Assembly: GCA_036251935.1 (NCBI GenBank)
Contig: CP133967.1
Location: 381,488 to 445,487, forward strand
Reading direction: 5' to 3'
Length of the DNA stretch: 64,000 nucleotides
Source of the DNA: Orbaceae bacterium lpD04
GTDB lineage: Bacteria; Pseudomonadota; Gammaproteobacteria; Enterobacterales; Orbaceae
Positions 46,356 through 55,842 of the stretch are shown here, piece by piece. Positions within the stretch are counted from its first letter, which is position 1. Each line of letters begins with the position of its first letter. The notes under the pieces were generated by a model. The model had not been told where the DNA came from. It saw nothing but the letters and a program-made list of their open reading frames with translations, and made no database searches. A program made the translations under genes and the position numbers.

Positions 46356-47515
46356 GGTAATTTTTCCTTTAATTTTGATAATTTTCCTAATGCTGCGAGT
46401 AATGTCGATTCTTTTTTAGCAAAATGAAAACGAATATAACGATATTCGGGCTCTTTAAAAAATGCTGAACCAGGTACTGCGGCGACGCCAATTTCTTTTA
46501 TTAACCATTCGCAAAATTCAAGATCGGTTGCAAATGGATTAAATGCTGATATATCAACTAGTACATAGTAGGCTCCTTGCGGCGGATAATAGGTAAGACC
46601 TAGTTTATCAAGCCCATCTAAAAAAAGTTGACGCTTTTGGCTGTATGTTTTAGTTAATTGATGATAATAGTTTTCATTGAAAGCAAGGCCTGCACAAGCT
46701 GCTTTTTGTAGTGGGGCAGCGGCGCCAACAGTTAAGAAATCATGAATCATTTTACAACCATCTATAATCGCTTTATCAGCAATAATGTGCCCAAGGCGCC
46801 AACCTGTAATTGAATATGTTTTTGATAATGAACTGCAGGTAATTGTACGTTCTTTCATACCCGGAAAACTAGCTAAATAAAGATGCTGATAAGGCTCATA
46901 AACTATATGTTCATAAACTTCATCAGTGATAATATAAGTATCAAATTCAATGGCAAGCTCACTAATATATTCTAATTCTTGACGAGTGAACACTTTACCA
47001 CACGGGTTACTGGGGTTACATAATATGAGCGCTTTAGCACCTTGTGCAAACGCTTGGCGTAACTGCTCTTTATTAAATTCAAATGTAGGTGGGATCAAAG
47101 GCACATAAATTGGTGTCGCATCTGATAAGATCGCATCTGCACCATAGTTTTCATAAAATGGCGAAAAAATAATGACTTTATCTTTTGGATTGCATACGGT
47201 CATAACCGCGCACATCATCGCTTCGGTACTGCCACATGTGACAAGTATGTTTTCATTCGGATCGACAGCGATATTCATCAGTTTTTGCTGCTTTTTAGCT
47301 AAAAGCTGTCTAAATTCAGCAGAACCCCAAGTGACCTCATATTGATGAGGGCCACTATCAGCAGTCTGTTTTAATGCCGTAATGAGTTCAGGTGGTGGGT
47401 CAAAGTCAGGAAATCCTTGTGATAAATTGATTGCATCGTACTGATTTGCAATGCGAGTCATGCGACGAATAATAGAGTCTGAAAAATGGTCAAGCCTGTC
47501 AGCAAGTTTATGCAT
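46349..47515 (-). CDS. PLP-dependent class I aminotransferase, probably methionine-related (YbdL/MtnE-like)
   Basis: This 388-residue protein is a fold-type I aminotransferase. The catalytic lysine lies in SSLSKTYSITGWRLG (about 232-246), with the family motifs INLSQGFPDF (about 29-38), LCNPSNPCGKVF and IITDEVYEH. It resembles E. coli YbdL, a methionine aminotransferase, and kynurenine-oxoglutarate transaminases. It is co-transcribed with metQ-metN-metI, the stop codon overlapping the metQ start, which points to transamination of methionine or its keto acid (salvage). No methionine repressor boxes were found upstream. The exact substrate is unproved. Confidence 0.8.
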   Translation of the reverse strand: MHKLADRLDHFSDSIIRRMTRIANQYDAINLSQGFPDFDPPPELITALKQTADSGPHQYEVTWGSAEFRQLLAKKQQKLMNIAVDPNENILVTCGSTEAMMCAVMTVCNPKDKVIIFSPFYENYGADAILSDATPIYVPLIPPTFEFNKEQLRQAFAQGAKALILCNPSNPCGKVFTRQELEYISELAIEFDTYIITDEVYEHIVYEPYQHLYLASFPGMKERTITCSSLSKTYSITGWRLGHIIADKAIIDGCKMIHDFLTVGAAAPLQKAACAGLAFNENYYHQLTKTYSQKRQLFLDGLDKLGLTYYPPQGAYYVLVDISAFNPFATDLEFCEWLIKEIGVAAVPGSAFFKEPEYRYIRFHFAKKESTLLAALGKLSKLKEKLPC

Positions 47516-47679
47516 AATTTAGTTATCATATTTATTGTATAAAGCTTGGTATTATAATATAAGGTAGACAAAAATAGGTTAAATAATATATTTATATATA
47601 CTTATAGTTTTTATTTATAAGTTGATGTTAGTTGTGAGATAAATTAAAGTAAGTTCGAATCCATCTTTTGAGATAAAAC

Positions 47680-49143
47680 GTGAAATATACAGATTTAAGA
47701 GATTTTATTGCCCAATTAGAAAAACAGGGTGAATTAAAGCGAATTAGTTATCCAGTCGATCCCCATTTAGAGATCACCGAGATAGCTGATCGTGTTTTAC
47801 GTAAAGAAGGTCCTGCCTTGTTATTTGAAAACCCGATTGGTTATGATATGCCAGTATTGTGTAATTTATTTGGGACACCAAAGCGAGTTGCTATGGGGAT
47901 GGGAGAACAAGATGTCACAGCACTACGAGACGTAGGGCATCTATTAGCATTTTTACGTGAGCCAGATCCACCAAAAGGTATCAGAGGATTTTTTTCTGAG
48001 CTACCAAAATATAAGCAAGTATTAAATATGCCTGTAAAGCAGCGTTCTTCAGTACCTTGTCAAGATGTGGTGTTAAAGGATGATGAGGTTGATTTAATGC
48101 AAGTTCCAATTATGCATTGTTGGCCTGATGATGTGGCACCATTAGTGACGTGGGGCTTAACCATCACGAAGGGGCCTTATAAAGAACGACAAAATATTGG
48201 TGTTTACCGTCTGCAACGCCTTACTAAAAATAAATTGATTATGCGTTGGTTGTCACATCGCGGCGGCGCGCTTGATTTTCAAGAGTGGAAAAAAGCGCAT
48301 CCAGGCGAGAAATTCCCAGTGGTTGTGGTGCTAGGTGCAGATCCAGCTACAATTTTAGGTGCAGTAACACCAGTGCCAGATACATTATCTGAATATGCAT
48401 TTGCTGGGTTACTTCGAGGTCATCGCACGGAGGTTGTTAAAGCACTTTCATGTGATCTTCAAATTCCAGCCAGCGCTGAAATAGTATTAGAAGGCTATAT
48501 TGACCCAGATGAAACCGCGTTAGAAGGGCCATATGGTGATCATACTGGTTATTATAATGAAGTTGAGCGGTTCCCTGTTTTTACCATTACTCATTTGACT
48601 CGCCGTAAAGATGCGATATACCATTCTACCTATACTGGTCGACCACCAGATGAACCTTCAGTTATGGGGCTTGCACTTAATGAGGTCTTTATTCCTATTT
48701 TACAAAAGCAGTTTCCAGAAATTGTTGATTTTTACCTACCACCAGAAGGATGCTCATATCGAATTGCTGTTGTAACAATAAAAAAACAGTATGCAGGGCA
48801 CGCTAAACGCATCATGATGGGGGTATGGTCTTACTTACGTCAATTTATGTATACAAAATTTGTCATTATTTGCGATGATGATATTAATGCAAGAAATTGG
48901 AAGGATGTGATGTGGGCGGTTTCAACTCGAATGGATCCTAAACGAGATATTACTTTTGTTGAAAATACACCCATTGATTATTTAGATTTTGCTTCGCCTG
49001 TTTCAGGATTAGGCTCCAAAGTTGGCTTAGATGCGACGAATAAATGGTCAGGAGAGACGATGCGCGAGTGGGGGACGATTATTAAAAAAGATGTTAAAGT
49101 TGTCGCTCATATTGATGAAATCTGGGATAAATTAGGGATTTAG
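47680..49143 (+). CDS. ubiD: 3-octaprenyl-4-hydroxybenzoate carboxy-lyase
   Basis: UbiD (487 residues; 497 in E. coli) decarboxylates the ubiquinone precursor using prenylated FMN. It begins [22 protein letters not shown], continues with the prFMN/metal-binding region NIGVYRLQ (about 166-173) and the catalytic Glu/Arg area ([14 protein letters not shown], about 286-299). The initiation codon is GTG (47680-47682). It is divergent from the methionine operon. Its partner UbiX (prFMN synthase) is not in the window. Confidence 0.95.
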   Translation: MKYTDLRDFIAQLEKQGELKRISYPVDPHLEITEIADRVLRKEGPALLFENPIGYDMPVLCNLFGTPKRVAMGMGEQDVTALRDVGHLLAFLREPDPPKGIRGFFSELPKYKQVLNMPVKQRSSVPCQDVVLKDDEVDLMQVPIMHCWPDDVAPLVTWGLTITKGPYKERQNIGVYRLQRLTKNKLIMRWLSHRGGALDFQEWKKAHPGEKFPVVVVLGADPATILGAVTPVPDTLSEYAFAGLLRGHRTEVVKALSCDLQIPASAEIVLEGYIDPDETALEGPYGDHTGYYNEVERFPVFTITHLTRRKDAIYHSTYTGRPPDEPSVMGLALNEVFIPILQKQFPEIVDFYLPPEGCSYRIAVVTIKKQYAGHAKRIMMGVWSYLRQFMYTKFVIICDDDINARNWKDVMWAVSTRMDPKRDITFVENTPIDYLDFASPVSGLGSKVGLDATNKWSGETMREWGTIIKKDVKVVAHIDEIWDKLGI

Positions 49144-49227
49144 TTTTTATATCTTAATTTTTATATTCTAATAATGTAATCGTTAATTTTAGCTGAGTTA
49201 GTCAGCAATATATTAAGTAGGGTTCGT

Positions 49228-50634
49228 GTGAGTTATTTATCGATTGAATTTTCGGTTCTGTTTTTAATTTTTTTGTGTTTGTATTGGTCTTGCCGAAAAT
49301 GGCCAGTATTACAAAATTATATGCTACTAATTGCAAGTTATGGCATTGTAGCTTCATTTAACTATACCTTTGCATTAATTTTAGCGGGCTACTCAACGGT
49401 AATCTTCGTTTTATCTCTTTTGATTGAAAAGACAAAATATCAGCGGTTTTGGTTTAGTATTTCAATTATTGCGGCAATGGTAAATCTTGCTATTTTCAAG
49501 TATTTTGACTTTTTTAGTAATGCATTACAAGCGGTTATCAATGATCTAGGCTTAGGTGTGTTAATTCCAAGCACCGAAATTATTATGCCGATAGGGATCT
49601 CATTTTATACCTTTCATTCGATTAGTTATATTGTTTCAGTGAAACGAAGGGAAATTAAACAGACTGATTTTATATCGTTTATGCTCTTCTTATCTTTTTT
49701 CCCGAGTATTGTTGCAGGTCCGATTAATCGGGCTCGTGATTTTTTACCGCAAATTAAAGTTAAAACTTGCCGTGAATTATTAGAGCCTTACCGCGCATTT
49801 ACATTAATTTTATTTGCAGTTGTGAAAGTTTATTGGTTAAGTTCTGCAATAGCTGATACATGGGTTAACCCTGTTTTTTCAAGCCCAGCTGAATATAATT
49901 CATTAGATCTCATTTTCGCTTTATACGCTTATGCGATCCAATTGTATCTAAATTTTTCAGGTTATACTGATTTAGTAACCGCAATTGCCTTGTTGCTTGG
50001 ATTTAAATTGCCAATTAACTTTAATTTGCCATATTTAGCCATTAATTTGCGAGATTTTTGGCAACGTTGGCATATTAGTTTATCTTGTTGGATCCGTGAT
50101 TATGTTTATATTCCTTTAGGCGGAAGTCGTTGCGGTTTTTTTAGAACACAAGTTAACTTGTTGATAGCAATGTTACTATCAGGATTATGGCATGGCGCTA
50201 GCTTAAATTTTTTAATTTGGGGAGGCGTGCATGGCGTTGGTATGGTGCTACTTAATATCGGCGATAAATATTTTGGGCGCAATTTTTTAGCTAATCGATT
50301 TGCTTTCTTGGCTAAACTTATTACATTCCAATATGTCTGTTTCGCTTGGATTTTCTTTCGAAGTAGTAGCTTTTCTGAGTCAATAGAATACCTCTCGGCA
50401 ATAATGAATAACTTTTCGGATGTTTCACTACATTTTAACTCTTTAGTTTATATATTATTGTTACTTGTGGGATATTACTTATACCCATTAGCTACTAATT
50501 TACAAAATAATACAATCAAATATATGCGTAGAGTACATTGGTTATTTCTGCCAATTATCTTTATTCTCATTTTATGGATAGTAATTAGTTTTGCCCCATC
50601 GGGAATTCCTAATTTTATTTATGCAGGATTTTAG
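49228..50634 (+). CDS. MBOAT-family membrane O-acyltransferase (PatA/AlgI/DltB-like)
   Basis: This 468-residue integral membrane protein with about ten or more helices belongs to the MBOAT group that moves acyl groups across the inner membrane. The conserved pieces are RDFWQRWHISLSCWIRDYVYIPLGG (residues about 275-299, split here into RDFWQRWHIS and IRDYVYIPLGG) and the catalytic histidine in LLSGLWHGASL (His322). AlgI, DltB and the peptidoglycan O-acetyltransferase PatA share this architecture. It starts at GTG (49228-49230). The two following genes encode SGNH hydrolases with 5-base and 1-base junctions, so this is the first gene of a three-gene unit. The acyl acceptor is not proven. Confidence 0.85.
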   Translation: MSYLSIEFSVLFLIFLCLYWSCRKWPVLQNYMLLIASYGIVASFNYTFALILAGYSTVIFVLSLLIEKTKYQRFWFSISIIAAMVNLAIFKYFDFFSNALQAVINDLGLGVLIPSTEIIMPIGISFYTFHSISYIVSVKRREIKQTDFISFMLFLSFFPSIVAGPINRARDFLPQIKVKTCRELLEPYRAFTLILFAVVKVYWLSSAIADTWVNPVFSSPAEYNSLDLIFALYAYAIQLYLNFSGYTDLVTAIALLLGFKLPINFNLPYLAINLRDFWQRWHISLSCWIRDYVYIPLGGSRCGFFRTQVNLLIAMLLSGLWHGASLNFLIWGGVHGVGMVLLNIGDKYFGRNFLANRFAFLAKLITFQYVCFAWIFFRSSSFSESIEYLSAIMNNFSDVSLHFNSLVYILLLLVGYYLYPLATNLQNNTIKYMRRVHWLFLPIIFILILWIVISFAPSGIPNFIYAGF

Positions 50635-50639
50635 GCAGT

Positions 50640-51845
50640 ATGATGAATATTTTTAGAATTTGTTATGTTTTTTTCGCCACATTAATAGGGTTACTCTTGC
50701 TATACCAGCAATCAATTGCGGTATATTGGCAACAAACTTACCATCAAGCTATGCCATTATCAAGCTGGCAAGAAAAGCCATTTTTCTTATCAATTGCTAA
50801 ATTAAATCAATGGCTCTTAAATAAAGAGGACGTCTATTTTTCAGCCGTTGAACATATTAATATTCAAATGGTTGAACAGTACAATCATCTGATAATAACA
50901 GATGATTTATCACAAAATCATAGTGAAGTTGTTAATAATAATGAATCAAACAATGACCTTAGCCTTGAAGATGAAATAAAAGAGATCCCTGCTGTTAAGC
51001 AGCAAGAAATACCATCACAATCTACTTTTATTCAAACACAGAAAGGTAGTACAACTAACACTTCATCAAAAACGAGTGATGAAGTTAGCAATAAAATTAA
51101 AACTGAAAATGAAGCGTTAGCTGATGCCGAAAATGAAAAAAAATCATCAATAAATCAGTTAGAGGCAGTTAAAAAAGCATCCCCAATTATGGTTCAACCA
51201 ACAGATAAAATTTTATTTATTGGTGACTCTTTGATGCAGGGCGTTGCACCAAGAGTTAAACGTGCATTATATCAAAAATATAATATTGAAAGCCTTGATT
51301 TGAGTAAACAAAGTACAGGATTATCATATCCCGGTGCGTTTAATTGGCCAAAGACTGTTGAAGATACGTTAGAGCAAGATCCCTCAATAAAAGTATTAGT
51401 AGTTTTTCTTGGGCCAAATGATCCTTGGGATTATCCCGTTAAAGGGCATACAAAATATTTGCAATTTAAATCATCACAATGGGAAGCAACTTATCGCTAT
51501 CGAATTAATCGTATTCTTAGCGCGGCACAATTAAATCACACTAATGTTATTTGGCTTGGTGCGCCTTGTATGCGAAAAACAAAGTTACACAATGATATGT
51601 TGTACTTGAACACGCTATATCAATCTGAAGTGGAAAAAATGAATGGGCACTATGTTCCTACCAGTGAATTGTTAGGATGCAGTGATAACAATTATGCCAA
51701 CTTTGTTACGAATGGTAATGGAAATACTAAAGTCCGTATTGATGATGGTATCCATTTTACGGTTTCTGGTCAGCGAATTCTTGCCAATAGAATTATTAAT
51801 GAAATGATCATCGAAGCGCCTAACCAAAATAAGGCTATAGAATAA
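50640..51845 (+). CDS. Membrane-anchored SGNH/GDSL hydrolase (DUF459/PatB-like)
   Basis: This 401-residue protein has one amino-terminal membrane helix (residues 6-23), a non-conserved Asn/Ser/Lys/Glu-rich linker (about 85-185) and a periplasmic SGNH domain: block I GDSL (195-198, nucleophile Ser197), block III GPND (258-261) and block V DGIH (Asp369/His372). DUF459-type proteins such as PatB transfer the acetyl group handed over by an MBOAT protein onto the sugar. It follows the MBOAT gene by five bases and shares a base with the next SGNH gene. The acceptor cannot be named from sequence; peptidoglycan is the favoured inference. Confidence 0.8.
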   Translation: MMNIFRICYVFFATLIGLLLLYQQSIAVYWQQTYHQAMPLSSWQEKPFFLSIAKLNQWLLNKEDVYFSAVEHINIQMVEQYNHLIITDDLSQNHSEVVNNNESNNDLSLEDEIKEIPAVKQQEIPSQSTFIQTQKGSTTNTSSKTSDEVSNKIKTENEALADAENEKKSSINQLEAVKKASPIMVQPTDKILFIGDSLMQGVAPRVKRALYQKYNIESLDLSKQSTGLSYPGAFNWPKTVEDTLEQDPSIKVLVVFLGPNDPWDYPVKGHTKYLQFKSSQWEATYRYRINRILSAAQLNHTNVIWLGAPCMRKTKLHNDMLYLNTLYQSEVEKMNGHYVPTSELLGCSDNNYANFVTNGNGNTKVRIDDGIHFTVSGQRILANRIINEMIIEAPNQNKAIE

Positions 51846-53059
51846 TGAAAGTCTTTAATATAGATAAATTTATAATCAATATTATGATATTAGTCATCGC
51901 TATATTATTAAGTACAGTCAATATAGCTTTAGCAAAGCAAGGTGATTCTTTTCATGGAATTATTGATTTTGGTGATTCAAACGTTAAAACGTTTAAAAAT
52001 GCACTCAACCAATTGGATAAGCCAAACCGCACTATGCATGTGGTAACAATAACTCAGTTTGGTGACTCACATTCTGCAGCAGATTTTTTTACTGGAGAGC
52101 TAAGAACATTATTGCAAGCAAAATATGGTGATGCAGGGATCGGTTGGGTAACGCCAATGTATGCCTCGGGTCAATATCATTCTTGTGTGACATGGAAAAG
52201 TCGTAATTGGCAACTTTTCAGTAGCCGAAATACCAGTGATCGTGATTTTCCAATGGGAGGTTATATCGCTGAACCAAATAAAAATAATGGTTATATCGAA
52301 GTGATACCCAAAAATATTGACACTAATAATATATGGTTAGCTAAATTAATTATTAAACCACTCAAAAAATTAACTAAGGTAAAATTATTAGACGCTAAGC
52401 AAAAAGTTCATCAAATTGTATTTAATCAAAAAAATAAAATTGGTCAATGGCAGGTTTCACCAATAAAAATTGATGCACCATTTACGATTAGCACCAATAA
52501 AGGTGAGGCTGAACTCGGTGGTATTTGGTTGCAACGGGCTCAGCAATCAGGTGTGATAGTTTCGATGATTGGAACTAATGGCGCGAAGCAGTCTATTTGG
52601 CAAAAATGGTCTCCAAATTGGTATCCTCAGCTGACAATAACTGAAAGTAATATGGTGATTTTAGAATATGGTACTAACGAAGCTTTTGATCCCCTTTTAG
52701 ATTTAACTGAGTATCGTAAAAATCTTGTCGAAAATATAAAAAGAATAAGAGAAACGCTTCCTCATGCAGCCGTATTGTTGATGAGTTCACCTGACACACT
52801 GTTAAGAACAGTTCAAAGTGATAATCTTGTCGATCGTAGGCCGGCTAATTATTATCAAATTCGGCAAATACAGCAAGATGTAGCAAAACAAGAAAAAACG
52901 TTATATTGGGATTGGCAGACCGCCATGGGAGGAGAAGGCATTATAGAAAAGTGGTTACTTTTAGATTTAGCTCGCCCAGATTTAGTCCATTTAACAAAAC
53001 AAGGCTATATTGAAAGTGCTAAGATTTTTTATCAAGATTTAATCGCTTTTATTAAATAA
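51845..53059 (+). CDS. Exported SGNH/GDSL hydrolase (Ape1-like O-acetylesterase candidate)
   Basis: This 404-residue protein has an amino-terminal signal/anchor helix (about 9-30). Its SGNH blocks are GDSH (73-76, nucleophile Ser75), GTNEA (276-280) and DLVH (Asp379/His382). The pattern of FGDSHSAADFF followed by YGDAGIGWVTP, and a beta-rich domain of about 170 residues between block I and block III, resembles Ape1, the peptidoglycan O-acetylesterase of Neisseria, in which an accessory domain splits the catalytic fold. The start codon overlaps the previous stop. A perfect 14-base hairpin lies at its end. Transferase versus esterase activity is not decided. Confidence 0.75.
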   Translation: MKVFNIDKFIINIMILVIAILLSTVNIALAKQGDSFHGIIDFGDSNVKTFKNALNQLDKPNRTMHVVTITQFGDSHSAADFFTGELRTLLQAKYGDAGIGWVTPMYASGQYHSCVTWKSRNWQLFSSRNTSDRDFPMGGYIAEPNKNNGYIEVIPKNIDTNNIWLAKLIIKPLKKLTKVKLLDAKQKVHQIVFNQKNKIGQWQVSPIKIDAPFTISTNKGEAELGGIWLQRAQQSGVIVSMIGTNGAKQSIWQKWSPNWYPQLTITESNMVILEYGTNEAFDPLLDLTEYRKNLVENIKRIRETLPHAAVLLMSSPDTLLRTVQSDNLVDRRPANYYQIRQIQQDVAKQEKTLYWDWQTAMGGEGIIEKWLLLDLARPDLVHLTKQGYIESAKIFYQDLIAFIK

Positions 53060-53101
53060 TCTTAAAATTAGATAGGTAGAATTATACCTAATTTTAAGAT
53101 T
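53058..53101 (+). terminator. Terminator after the O-acetylation-like operon
   Basis: AATCTTAAAATTAG (53058-53071) and CTAATTTTAAGATT (53088-53101) form a perfect 14-base stem; the 16-base loop contains AGGTA/TACCT, which can extend it. It begins at the stop codon of the third gene. Confidence 0.8.
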
Positions 53102-53604
53102 GTTCCGATTAGTTTTATTCGTTATGAGTTTCTTCTAATGAAGAATACTCGATCAAAAATTCTATTTTATCTAGGTAAAGTGATATCAATTTAGTCGATT
53201 CTTGAAGTTAAAATTTACATTTCTTAACAAAAATATCATATTTATATTTAATAATTTTTATCTTTATTTTTGATAAAGAACCATTCAAATAAAAGGTAAA
53301 ATACTTTTATAATTACAAAATAATTAATTTAAAATCATATTGTTATATTTGTTTCATCTACATTAAACAGCTTGTTAAATAGTTAACTCGATCGATTACC
53401 TATATCGGTTATCGAATAAACCTATAAAAATCATGTTATTTGATAACTATTGACTATTGAAGGTTATTTGACTGATCGGCCATATCAATAATAGAATGTG
53501 GCAAAAATGTCAAAAAAGGAGTTGGCTTTAAGTTAGGTTAAATTAATCAACTAGTTAGGATATAAATTATTATAAAAATAATATTAACAAGGAAATAAAA
53601 ACTG
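53102..53604. other. Intergenic region before the unknown exported protein
   Basis: About 500 very AT-rich bases precede the next gene, with no open reading frame and no RNA gene that I can recognise. GTTAACTCGATCG and CGGTTATCG-like segments near 53385-53415 form only an imperfect repeat. It presumably contains the promoter of the downstream gene; an AAGGAAA ribosome site lies at about 53590. Confidence 0.5.
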
Positions 53605-55089
53605 ATGAAAAATTATTCTACTTGTCACAGTTTCATTGTGACATTAATATATGATAAAGTTATTTTGTCTAAACTGCTCCCGTTATTTTTGTTTATAGCA
53701 CAGTCTTTAATTACCATAATTCTTGTTATTCCATTTGTAACTTATGCTGCTTTGTCTGCGTCTACTGCCAGTTATATATATGGAAATTCGCCTGAAATTC
53801 TACCAACCGTTGATAATAAAATATTAAACACAATTAAATTTAATATTTTATCAGATGTGGGTGAATCTTATGAGTTTATACCCGGTTCAGATGATACAAT
53901 TTATGTGTCTTACACAAATACACCAAGTTCGTTGTCTGCAACGATTGATTTTTCTGGATTAGATATTAGTGATATCCATGATATTGACGAAGATTATTTA
54001 GCTGCGGTAAATGGCCTTGAGGTCAAAAATATTAGCTATGAGTGGAAGGACTTTAACAATAATATCATATCAACAAGCTCAACAGATTGGCTAGGCGGTA
54101 ATATTTGTAAGTCTTCTTATAAAGGCGACTCGAGCATAACTGTTTCTTTTACGATACAAGCTAATACTGAGTATGGCCTACCACGTTTAGGTGAAAGAGT
54201 AATATCTAAAACATTTAAAGTGAATGCGAATGATGGCATCTGTTATATACAACCAGGTGTTTTGGCTTTAAATATTCCAAATGGCTGGCCTGAAGGCGGC
54301 AATAATGCTTCGGCAGGGAGTGATTGGGTAAATAGAAGTGCCGATCCATACAATGCTGAGCAGTTTACTCGAAGTAAAGGATTTAATGCGTGGGCAAAAA
54401 ATAGTAATGGAAAATCTTTTCCTACAACGGCTTTTCCTGATGCTCGCTTTAGAATCATTCCCTTTGGTAACATATCTAACTATACATACCAGATAGTAAA
54501 AAATCCAAATTCTGCTTTAGTGAGTGATGTGAGATCATCTAATGCAAGTTCTAAAAGTGAGTTTAAATTTAGAGATATCACGCCAACACAAAATGCTGAT
54601 TATGTTTTTTTGGTAAAAAATAGTCGTACAAAGGGGCAATTTTATTATCGTTTTTCTATCAGTAACTGGGTTTATGTCGCATCTAAAAAGGGGAATTGGA
54701 TAACCCTTACTCAGGCAAAATATCTTTGTGCTAGCAAAGGTGATCGGCTGCCAAGTCGAAAAGAACTCAGCAACTCACCTTATACTTTTATTGATTTTGC
54801 TGACTCGTTAAGTCATGGTAATTGGTATTTAAGAAATAATGGATTTAGCCGCGCTATAGGTGAAGGAGTGATGGCTGAATGGGGTAAGATTTTCTATTAT
54901 GCACCAGGGGATGGTAATGCGCGAGATATGATGAAAGATGTTAAGAACTTACGAAGATTATTTGATTATGACTTCTATTTTACCAACGAACCATCTAAAA
55001 CAGCAGGGATGAATTATAGTGTTGGTACTGCTGAAGGTAATGTGATTGTTGAATTTGATAGTGCATATGCTATGTGCGTTAAATACTAA
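53605..55089 (+). CDS. Unknown exported protein with a C-terminal lectin/invasin-like Cys domain
   Basis: I do not recognise this 494-residue protein as a named family. A long signal region (hydrophobic about residues 22-47, possible cleavage after TYA at 48) is followed by beta-rich sequence with many Asn, Ser, Thr and Asp residues, as in extracellular adhesins (about 55-345), and by a final domain (about 355-494). That domain has ITLTQAKYLCASKGDRLPS (Cys375), KEL and a last cysteine at 491 in YAMCVKY. The pattern WxxLTxAKxxC...GxRLPSxxEL resembles carboxy-terminal tips of intimin/invasin-like proteins. The mature part contains no membrane segment. It is alone between a terminator and rplK. 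A surface or periplasmic binding role is inference. Confidence 0.6.
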   Translation: MKNYSTCHSFIVTLIYDKVILSKLLPLFLFIAQSLITIILVIPFVTYAALSASTASYIYGNSPEILPTVDNKILNTIKFNILSDVGESYEFIPGSDDTIYVSYTNTPSSLSATIDFSGLDISDIHDIDEDYLAAVNGLEVKNISYEWKDFNNNIISTSSTDWLGGNICKSSYKGDSSITVSFTIQANTEYGLPRLGERVISKTFKVNANDGICYIQPGVLALNIPNGWPEGGNNASAGSDWVNRSADPYNAEQFTRSKGFNAWAKNSNGKSFPTTAFPDARFRIIPFGNISNYTYQIVKNPNSALVSDVRSSNASSKSEFKFRDITPTQNADYVFLVKNSRTKGQFYYRFSISNWVYVASKKGNWITLTQAKYLCASKGDRLPSRKELSNSPYTFIDFADSLSHGNWYLRNNGFSRAIGEGVMAEWGKIFYYAPGDGNARDMMKDVKNLRRLFDYDFYFTNEPSKTAGMNYSVGTAEGNVIVEFDSAYAMCVKY

Positions 55090-55410
55090 ATTCATAATGT
55101 AACGATTTTATAAAATAAAGATAGGTTACTTGCATTAAATATAAAACACCATTTTAGTGCTTGTAATCTAATTTATTGCATGAACGAAGTTCGATTAATC
55201 ATCGTATCAAGTGAATATATGCTATAAATTAGCCATTAGATACTTTTTTGATAAATTTTATTTATAAATATTAAATAAAATGTTCGGTAGTACTTGAAAT
55301 AATTATTGCAATTTTTTTATATTTATAGGAAAATGTTGCCCTTATTTAACTTAGGGGAGCTGTCTGTTATCGGGTTAACAGGGCGCTAGTACCCAAAGAA
55401 GGAAGCTAAC
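55090..55410 (+). promoter_or_regulatory. Upstream region and leader of rplK-rplA
   Basis: This 321-base gap precedes rplK and must supply its promoter, because secE-nusG do not lie upstream as they do in E. coli. A possible -35 TTGCAA (55306-55311) is visible but the -10 box is ambiguous. Just before the gene, CTGTTA (55364-55369) and TAACAG (55376-55381) form a small hairpin, in the position where L1 protein binds its mRNA in E. coli; a GGGAGC segment at 55354-55360 lies beside it. An AAGGAAG ribosome site is near 55400. Confidence 0.45.
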
Positions 55411-55839
55411 ATGGCAAAGAAAGTACAAGCCTATATCAAGTTGCAAGTTGCAGCTGGTGCGGCAAATCCTAGTCCACCGGTTGGTCCAGCACTTGGTCAA
55501 CATGGTGTTAATATTATGGAATTCTGTAAAGCGTTTAATGCTAAAACAGAAGGTTTAGAAAAAGGTTTACCAACACCAGTTGTTATTACCGTATACTCTG
55601 ACCGTTCATTTACATTTGTTACTAAAACTCCACCTGCAGCAGTTCTATTGAAGAAAGCTGCTAAAATCAAGTCTGGTTCTGGCGAACCAAACAAGAAAAA
55701 AGTAGGTAAAGTTACAAGTGCGCAGATTCGCGAAATCGCTGAATTAAAAGCTGCGGATATGAATGGTGCAACTATTGAGACGAAAATGCGTTCTATTGAA
55801 GGAACAGCTCGCTCAATGGGTCTGGAAGTGGAGGGTTAA
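55411..55839 (+). CDS. rplK: 50S ribosomal protein L11
   Basis: L11 (142 residues, the E. coli length) binds 23S rRNA at the GTPase-associated centre and is needed for stringent-response signalling. It begins [15 protein letters not shown] and keeps [19 protein letters not shown]. The stop codon is followed after three bases by rplA. Confidence 0.98.
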   Translation: MAKKVQAYIKLQVAAGAANPSPPVGPALGQHGVNIMEFCKAFNAKTEGLEKGLPTPVVITVYSDRSFTFVTKTPPAAVLLKKAAKIKSGSGEPNKKKVGKVTSAQIREIAELKAADMNGATIETKMRSIEGTARSMGLEVEG

Positions 55840-55842
55840 TCA

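Noticed and set aside
47516-47679. MetJ boxes or an S-adenosylmethionine riboswitch upstream of the methionine operon
   Set aside because: I found no AGACGTCT-type repeats and no riboswitch-like structure in this short AT-rich gap.
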